Assembly (NCBI RefSeq): GCF_007644045.2
Contig: NZ_VMDW02000129.1
Span: 47,098-111,097 of the forward strand
Reading direction: 5' to 3'
DNA: 64,000 bases
From: Vogesella urethralis
Lineage (GTDB): Bacteria > Pseudomonadota > Gammaproteobacteria > Burkholderiales > Chromobacteriaceae
Part shown: positions 59,794 to 64,000 of the stretch, piece after piece
How positions within the stretch are numbered: the stretch's first letter is position 1
Layout of the letters: every line of letters starts with the position of its first letter
The notes under the pieces: generated by a model
Database searches by the model: none
Seen by the model: the letters and a program-made list of their open reading frames with translations, nothing else
What the model was told of the DNA's origin: nothing
Made by a program: the position numbers and the translations under genes

Positions 59794-61110
59794 CTAATCC
59801 TGTTTCTTTGAATGGGCTTCGTCGTCCAGCTGGCGCAGAAAGGCCAGCTTGTCGGCAATCTTGCTCTCCAGCCCGCGCGGCACCGGTTCGTACCAGCGCA
59901 CGTCTTCCAGGCCTTCCGGCATATAGGTTTCGCCCGCCGCATACGCGTGCGGCTCGTCGTGGGCGTAGCGGTATTCGTGGCCGTAACCCAGCTCTTTCAT
60001 CAGCCGGGTGGGCGCATTGCGCAAGTGTACCGGCACCGGGCGCGAGCTGTCGCCTGCCACGAAGGCGCGGGCAGCATTATACGCCATGTAGCCGGCATTA
60101 CTCTTGGCCGCGATGGCCAGGTAGATCACTGCCTGGCCCAGCGCCAGCTCGCCTTCCGGGCTGCCCAGGCGTTCGAAGGTGGTGGCGGCATCGTTGGCAA
60201 TCTGCATGGCACGCGGGTCGGCCAGGCCGATGTCTTCCCACGCCATGCGTACGATGCGGCGCGCCAGGTAGCGCGGGTCGGCGCCGCCGTCCAGCATGCG
60301 TGTCAGCCAGTACAGCGCGGCGTCAGGGTTGGAGCCGCGTACCGATTTGTGCAGCGCCGAGATCTGGTCGTAGAAGGCGTCGCCGCCCTTGTCGAAGCGG
60401 CGGGCGTTGACGCTGAGCAGTTCGGCCAGAAAGGCGCTGTCGACGCGCGCGGTCTTGCGTGCCAGCGCGGCGGTACGGGTTTGTTCCAGCAGGTTCAGGA
60501 AGCGGCGGGCGTCGCCGTCGGCGTAGCCTGCCAGCGCATTGCGGGCGTCGGCGTCGATATCCAGCCCGTCCAGCGCGCCGTTGGCCGCCGCCCGCTCGAA
60601 CAGCGCCTGCAGCTCGTCGGTGGCCAGCGACTTCAGTACGTACACCTGGGCGCGCGACAGCAGCGCGGCGTTGACCTCGAACGACGGGTTTTCGGTGGTG
60701 GCGCCAATGAAGGTAAGCAGGCCGGATTCCACAAACGGCAGGAAGGCGTCCTGCTGGCTTTTGTTGAAGCGGTGCACCTCGTCGACAAACAGGATGGTGC
60801 GGCGGCCGCTTTGCTGAAGCGTGGCGTGGGCGCGCTCCACCGCCTCGCGGATGTCCTTGACCCCGGACAGCACCGCCGACAGCGGGATGAACTCGGCGTC
60901 GAAGGCACGAGCGAGGATGCGTGCCAGCGTGGTTTTGCCGACGCCGGGGGGGCCCCACAGGATCATGCTGTGCGGTACTTGCGCCTCGATGGCCAGCCGC
61001 AGCGGTTTGCCGGGGCCGATCAGGTGCTGCTGGCCGATGACGTCATCCAGCGACGCCGGGCGCAGCGCCTCGGCCAGCGGTTTTTGCGGTTCGCGCGCAA
61101 ACAGGTCCAT
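59794..61110 (-). CDS. rarA: replication-associated recombination protein A (RarA/MgsA)
   Basis: RarA is an AAA+ ATPase acting at stalled replication forks. The 438-residue product has the N-terminal [20 protein letters not shown], Walker [10 protein letters not shown] (about 53-61), [18 protein letters not shown] (Walker B and sensor region), [12 protein letters not shown] and the C-terminal tetramerisation domain. The lolA-rarA-serS order is common in proteobacteria. Confidence 0.95.
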   Translation of the reverse strand: MDLFAREPQKPLAEALRPASLDDVIGQQHLIGPGKPLRLAIEAQVPHSMILWGPPGVGKTTLARILARAFDAEFIPLSAVLSGVKDIREAVERAHATLQQSGRRTILFVDEVHRFNKSQQDAFLPFVESGLLTFIGATTENPSFEVNAALLSRAQVYVLKSLATDELQALFERAAANGALDGLDIDADARNALAGYADGDARRFLNLLEQTRTAALARKTARVDSAFLAELLSVNARRFDKGGDAFYDQISALHKSVRGSNPDAALYWLTRMLDGGADPRYLARRIVRMAWEDIGLADPRAMQIANDAATTFERLGSPEGELALGQAVIYLAIAAKSNAGYMAYNAARAFVAGDSSRPVPVHLRNAPTRLMKELGYGHEYRYAHDEPHAYAAGETYMPEGLEDVRWYEPVPRGLESKIADKLAFLRQLDDEAHSKKQD

Positions 61111-61113
61111 CGC

Positions 61114-61719
61114 TTACTCGCTCACCACGTCCACGCCCTTGGGCGGCGTGAAGCTGAAGTTGGCCGCCGGCAGCGGCGGGTTTTTCCTGATGTCGCTAAA
61201 GCGGATGCGGGTGAGGTTGCCAAAGCTGTCGGTCAGCTCCATTTCCACCAGCTGGTTGCTGCTGAAGCCCATCTTGATCGATTCGAAGGTGTTGTCGGCC
61301 TTCTTCGGGCTGGCGGCCAGCCATTCCACGTCACCCTGGCGGCCCATTTCGCGCAGCAGGTAGTCGCGCTCGATGGCGTTGCTGCCGGCTAACAGGGCGG
61401 CGGGGCTGCTGCCCAGCGCGCCGGCCTGTTTGCGCTTGGTGATCTGCGCCAGTTCTTTGTCGTAAATCCACAGCGTGCTGCCGTCGCCGACAATCAGCTG
61501 TTCGAACGGCTTGCTGTAGGCCCAGCGCAGCTTGCCGGGGCGTTGCAGCTCCATCATGCCGCTGGCGGTTTCCTGTTTGCCCTTGCTGCTGACGGTCTGG
61601 CTGAAGTTGGCCGACAGCGTTTTGGTGCTGCCGACAAACTGTTTGAGCTGGGCGATGGCGGCGGCGTGGGCCGGGGCGGCGAGGGCGACGCACAACAGGG
61701 CGCTGGCAATGGTTTTCAT
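61114..61719 (-). CDS. lolA: outer-membrane lipoprotein carrier LolA
   Basis: LolA is the periplasmic chaperone that ferries lipoproteins from LolCDE to LolB. From the ATG at 61719 (AAGGA 6 bases upstream) the product is 201 residues, with a cleavable signal (SALLCVALAAPAHAA) and the family pattern FSQTVSSKGKQETASGMMEL, PGKLRWAY and TLWIYDKELAQIT. It precedes rarA with only a 3-base gap, so the two are co-transcribed. Confidence 0.94.
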   Translation of the reverse strand: MKTIASALLCVALAAPAHAAAIAQLKQFVGSTKTLSANFSQTVSSKGKQETASGMMELQRPGKLRWAYSKPFEQLIVGDGSTLWIYDKELAQITKRKQAGALGSSPAALLAGSNAIERDYLLREMGRQGDVEWLAASPKKADNTFESIKMGFSSNQLVEMELTDSFGNLTRIRFSDIRKNPPLPAANFSFTPPKGVDVVSE

Positions 61720-61829
61720 GGTGTTCCTTGTGGGGTTGCAACGGTGGTGTGACCGCAGGGGCGGCCGCGGATTCGCACCGCTTAACAACGCTTAACACAG
61801 TGGCGGCCGGTGCCTGCCGCCTGGCGTGG

Positions 61830-61862
61830 TGCGGCCAACCTGGGGTAGCGGGGTTGGCCGCA
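61830..61862. repeat. inverted pair of 11-mers downstream of nadE
   Basis: TGCGGCCAACC (61830-61840) and GGTTGGCCGCA (61852-61862) face each other across 11 bases in the nadE-lolA spacer, forming a potential stem-loop without a T tract. Confidence 0.88.
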
Positions 61863-61909
61863 ACCGTTTTGCTGCGAGTAGCCGGCGCCTGGCGGCAGCC
61901 GGCAAGGCC

Positions 61910-63502
61910 TTAGCTGAAACGGTTGGTGATGGGGTAGCGCCAGTCCTTGCCGAAGCCGCGATGAGTAATGCGCGGGCCCACCGGCGCCTGGCGGCGCTTG
62001 TATTCGTTGATCTTCAGCAGGCGCACCACCTTGTTGACGTCGGCCTCGGCAAAGCCGTCGCGGATGATCTCGGCGGCCGACATATTGTGCTCCACGTAGC
62101 GCGCCATGATGGCGTCCAGCACCTCGTACGGCGGCAGGCTGTCCTGGTCTTTCTGGTCCGGGCGTAGCTCGGCCGACGGCGGGCGGGTGATGATGCGCTC
62201 GGGGATGATGTCGCCGACGGTATTGCGCCAGCGGCACAGCTCGAACACCAGGGTTTTGGCCACGTCTTTCAGCACGGCAAAGCCGCCGGCCATGTCGCCG
62301 TACAGCGTGCAGTAGCCGGTGGTCATTTCCGACTTGTTGCCAGTGGTCAGCACCAGCTTGCCGGTCTTGTTGGACAGCGCCATCAGCAGGGTGCCGCGAA
62401 TGCGCGCCTGCAGGTTTTCTTCGGTGGTGTCCATCGCCAGGCCGTCAAATGACGGCGCCAGCGCCGCCATGAAGCTTTCGTACATCGGCCAGATTTCGAT
62501 TTCGTCGTACTTCACGCCCACGCGCTGCACCATGTCGCGGCTGTCGTCCACGCTGATGTCGGCGGTGTAGCGCGACGGCATCATCACCGCGTGCACGCGG
62601 TCAGCGCCCAGCGCATCCACGGCAATGGCCAAGGTAAGGGCAGAATCGATGCCGCCGGACAGGCCCAGCAGCGCGCCGGGGAAGCCGCTCTTGCCGATGT
62701 AGTCACGCACGCCTACCACCAGCGCGCGGTACACGCTTTCCAGCTCGCCGGGCAGGGTGGCCTGGCGGGCGGCGGTGAAGTCGTGGCCGTCGTAGTCCAG
62801 CAGCAGCAGTTCGTCGTCGTAGGCGGCGGCCTGCGCCACCAGCTCGCCCTGCTTGTTCAGCGCGAACGAGCCGCCGTCGAACACCAGTTCGTCCTGGCCG
62901 CCGGTGAGGTTGACGTAGGCGATGGGCAGGCCGGTTTCCTGCACCCGGTAGCGCAGCATCTCGTGGCGGGTTTCGATCTTGTTGCGGTGGAACGGCGACG
63001 CGTTCAGCGACACGATCACGTCGGCGCCGGCGTCGGCGGCTTCGGCCGCCGGCTCGATCGACCACACGTCTTCGCAGATCAGCACGCCCACTTGCACGCC
63101 GTTCTGCTCGAATACCAGCGGCGCCGCGCCAGGGGTGAAGTAACGGCATTCGTCGAACACTTCGTTATTGGGTAGCAGCATCTTGTGGTACTGGCCCAGG
63201 CGGTGGCCGTCGCGCAGCACGGTGGCGGCGTTGAAGCGTTCGTTGCCCAGCTTGACCGGGTGGCCGATCACCAGTGTGATGCCGTCCAGTTGCTCCAGCT
63301 CGTCCAGGCCGGCGGCAATGGCGCGGTAGAAGTGGTCGCGCAGCAGCAGGTCTTCCGGGCTGTAGCCGGTGAGGGCCAGCTCGGGGGTGACGAGGATGTC
63401 GGCACCCTGGGCAATGGCCTGGTGTGCCAGGGCCAGGATTTTCTGGGTATTGCCGGCAATGTCGCCGACAACCGGGTTGAACTGGGCAAGAGCAATGCGC
63501 AT
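61910..63502 (-). CDS. nadE: glutamine-dependent NAD+ synthetase
   Basis: NadE makes NAD+ from deamido-NAD, ATP and glutamine. The 530-residue form has an N-terminal nitrilase-type glutaminase domain with the Glu41-Lys107-Cys143 triad (TPELALTGYSPE, YHKMLLP, ICEDVW) and a C-terminal synthetase domain with the SGGIDS P-loop near 284 and TTGNKSEMTTGYCTLYGD. It is a single gene, ended by an inverted 11-mer pair rather than a classic terminator. Confidence 0.96.
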   Translation of the reverse strand: MRIALAQFNPVVGDIAGNTQKILALAHQAIAQGADILVTPELALTGYSPEDLLLRDHFYRAIAAGLDELEQLDGITLVIGHPVKLGNERFNAATVLRDGHRLGQYHKMLLPNNEVFDECRYFTPGAAPLVFEQNGVQVGVLICEDVWSIEPAAEAADAGADVIVSLNASPFHRNKIETRHEMLRYRVQETGLPIAYVNLTGGQDELVFDGGSFALNKQGELVAQAAAYDDELLLLDYDGHDFTAARQATLPGELESVYRALVVGVRDYIGKSGFPGALLGLSGGIDSALTLAIAVDALGADRVHAVMMPSRYTADISVDDSRDMVQRVGVKYDEIEIWPMYESFMAALAPSFDGLAMDTTEENLQARIRGTLLMALSNKTGKLVLTTGNKSEMTTGYCTLYGDMAGGFAVLKDVAKTLVFELCRWRNTVGDIIPERIITRPPSAELRPDQKDQDSLPPYEVLDAIMARYVEHNMSAAEIIRDGFAEADVNKVVRLLKINEYKRRQAPVGPRITHRGFGKDWRYPITNRFS

Positions 63503-63677
63503 CGTGTCTTTGGCAATAAGTTTTGCAATGCCGCAATTCTACCTGAAGGCAGCGCTGGCTGGCTGCCACCATGCGCCCGGCGCAGCTTTTGTTTGCCGGA
63601 TCAGCCACTTGTGTCGTGGTGCTGGCCGGTGGGCGCGGGCAGGGCGCGGCAATGCATGCATTTTTTTGTAAAAAAGC

Positions 63678-63706
63678 TTGCCAAGCGCAGGGTCGTTCAC
63701 TAGAAT
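63678..63706 (+). promoter_or_regulatory. sigma-70 promoter of the tRNA-Ser genes
   Basis: TTGCCA, 17-base spacer, TAGAAT, about 52 bases upstream of the first tRNA. Confidence 0.75.
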
Positions 63707-63757
63707 GCGCAGCCTCTGACGACGAAACGCCGCACGGCAAGTCGAAAAGAGCCATCT

Positions 63758-63848
63758 GGAGAGGTGGATGAGTGGTTTAAGTCGCACGCCTGGAAAGCGT
63801 GTTCAGGGTAATACCCTGACGGGGGTTCGAATCCCCCCCTCTCCGCCA
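63758..63848 (+). tRNA. tRNA-Ser (anticodon GGA), first copy
   Basis: This is a 91-base class II tRNA with acceptor stem GGAGAGG/CCTCTCC, discriminator G and encoded CCA. The D arm contains GAGTGGTTTAAG, the anticodon loop is CTGGAAA (GGA reads UCC/UCU), the long variable arm contains TCAGGG..CCCTGA, and the T loop is GTTCGAATC. Confidence 0.97.
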
Positions 63849-63908
63849 GTTTTTACAATCTGCGCCCAGCCGGAGATTGCCGCAGCCAAGCTGCCAGCAA
63901 CACATTCT

Positions 63909-63999
63909 GGAGAGGTGGATGAGTGGTTTAAGTCGCACGCCTGGAAAGCGTGTTCAGGGTAATACCCTGACGGGGGTTCGAATCCCCCCCTCTCCGCCA
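63909..63999 (+). tRNA. tRNA-Ser (anticodon GGA), second identical copy
   Basis: It is base-for-base identical to the copy at 63758-63848, as far as I can read, with a 60-base spacer that shares the CATTCTGGAGAGG-like junction. It ends one base before the window edge, so further copies or a terminator may lie beyond. Confidence 0.97.
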
Positions 64000-64000
64000 G

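Overview
This window looks like a chromosomal segment of a high-GC betaproteobacterium of the order Neisseriales, most likely Chromobacteriaceae (Vogesella / Chromobacterium / Aquitalea type). The reasons are the gene content (panBCD, rsx/rnf, phasin plus PhaR, a complete flg operon with sigma-54 promoters, an H-NS-type protein) and the protein sequences. The genus is inference. Nearly everything is core housekeeping DNA; there is no prophage, conjugative element or defence island.

Layout. 1-2.7 kb (minus): partial murB, a MATE efflux gene and a 97-residue orphan ORF. The orphan is preceded by two tandem SAM-II-like riboswitch aptamers, a strong promoter and an intrinsic terminator. 3-7.8 kb (plus): pcnB-folK-deoxynucleoside kinase-panB-panC-panD. 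7.9-10.4 kb: a GFA-family protein, RraA and a DegP/MucD-type protease. 10.4-16.8 kb (minus): rsxABCDGE-nth, seven genes overlapping end to end, with a 144-bp tandem repeat in rsxC. 17-21 kb (minus): the acetate module yjcH-actP-acs, with a divergent LysR regulator. 21.4-29.6 kb: an EamA exporter, YgfZ, an H-NS family protein, a PilZ-domain protein with an unknown N-terminal region, an M14 carboxypeptidase, a phasin and PhaR. 29.7-36.6 kb: rimO, a DeoR regulator divergent from a HAD phosphatase, an ABC-F ATPase, tsaD and an OsmC-family protein. 36.6-37 kb: a MITE-like insertion with a strongly folded core. 37-47.3 kb (plus): flgBCDEFG-HI, then flgJ-K-L, each block with its own sigma-54 promoter. 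47.4-50.6 kb: a RluF-type pseudouridine synthase and two tandem HD-GYP-like proteins that lack the HD dyad. 50.8-58.3 kb: HrpA, an unknown 218-residue protein and a CBS-PAS-GGDEF-EAL protein. 58.5-64 kb (minus, except the tRNAs): serS, rarA, lolA and nadE, then two identical tRNA-Ser(GGA) genes on the plus strand.

Functional themes. (1) Cyclic-di-GMP: a PilZ protein, two degenerate HD-GYP proteins and a GGDEF-EAL protein lie close to the flagellar operon. (2) Carbon and energy: acetate uptake and activation, the Rnf/Rsx electron-transfer complex, and PHA granule control. (3) Cofactors: pantothenate, folate and NAD synthesis.

The three most unusual signals are the tandem SAM-II-like leader in front of an orphan gene, an 11-mer (GGTTGGCCGCA) that recurs about 25 times on both strands (sometimes as inverted pairs between genes, in the manner of a DNA uptake sequence), and the 367-bp MITE-like element. 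Coordinates were read by hand from the sequence; no database search was run.
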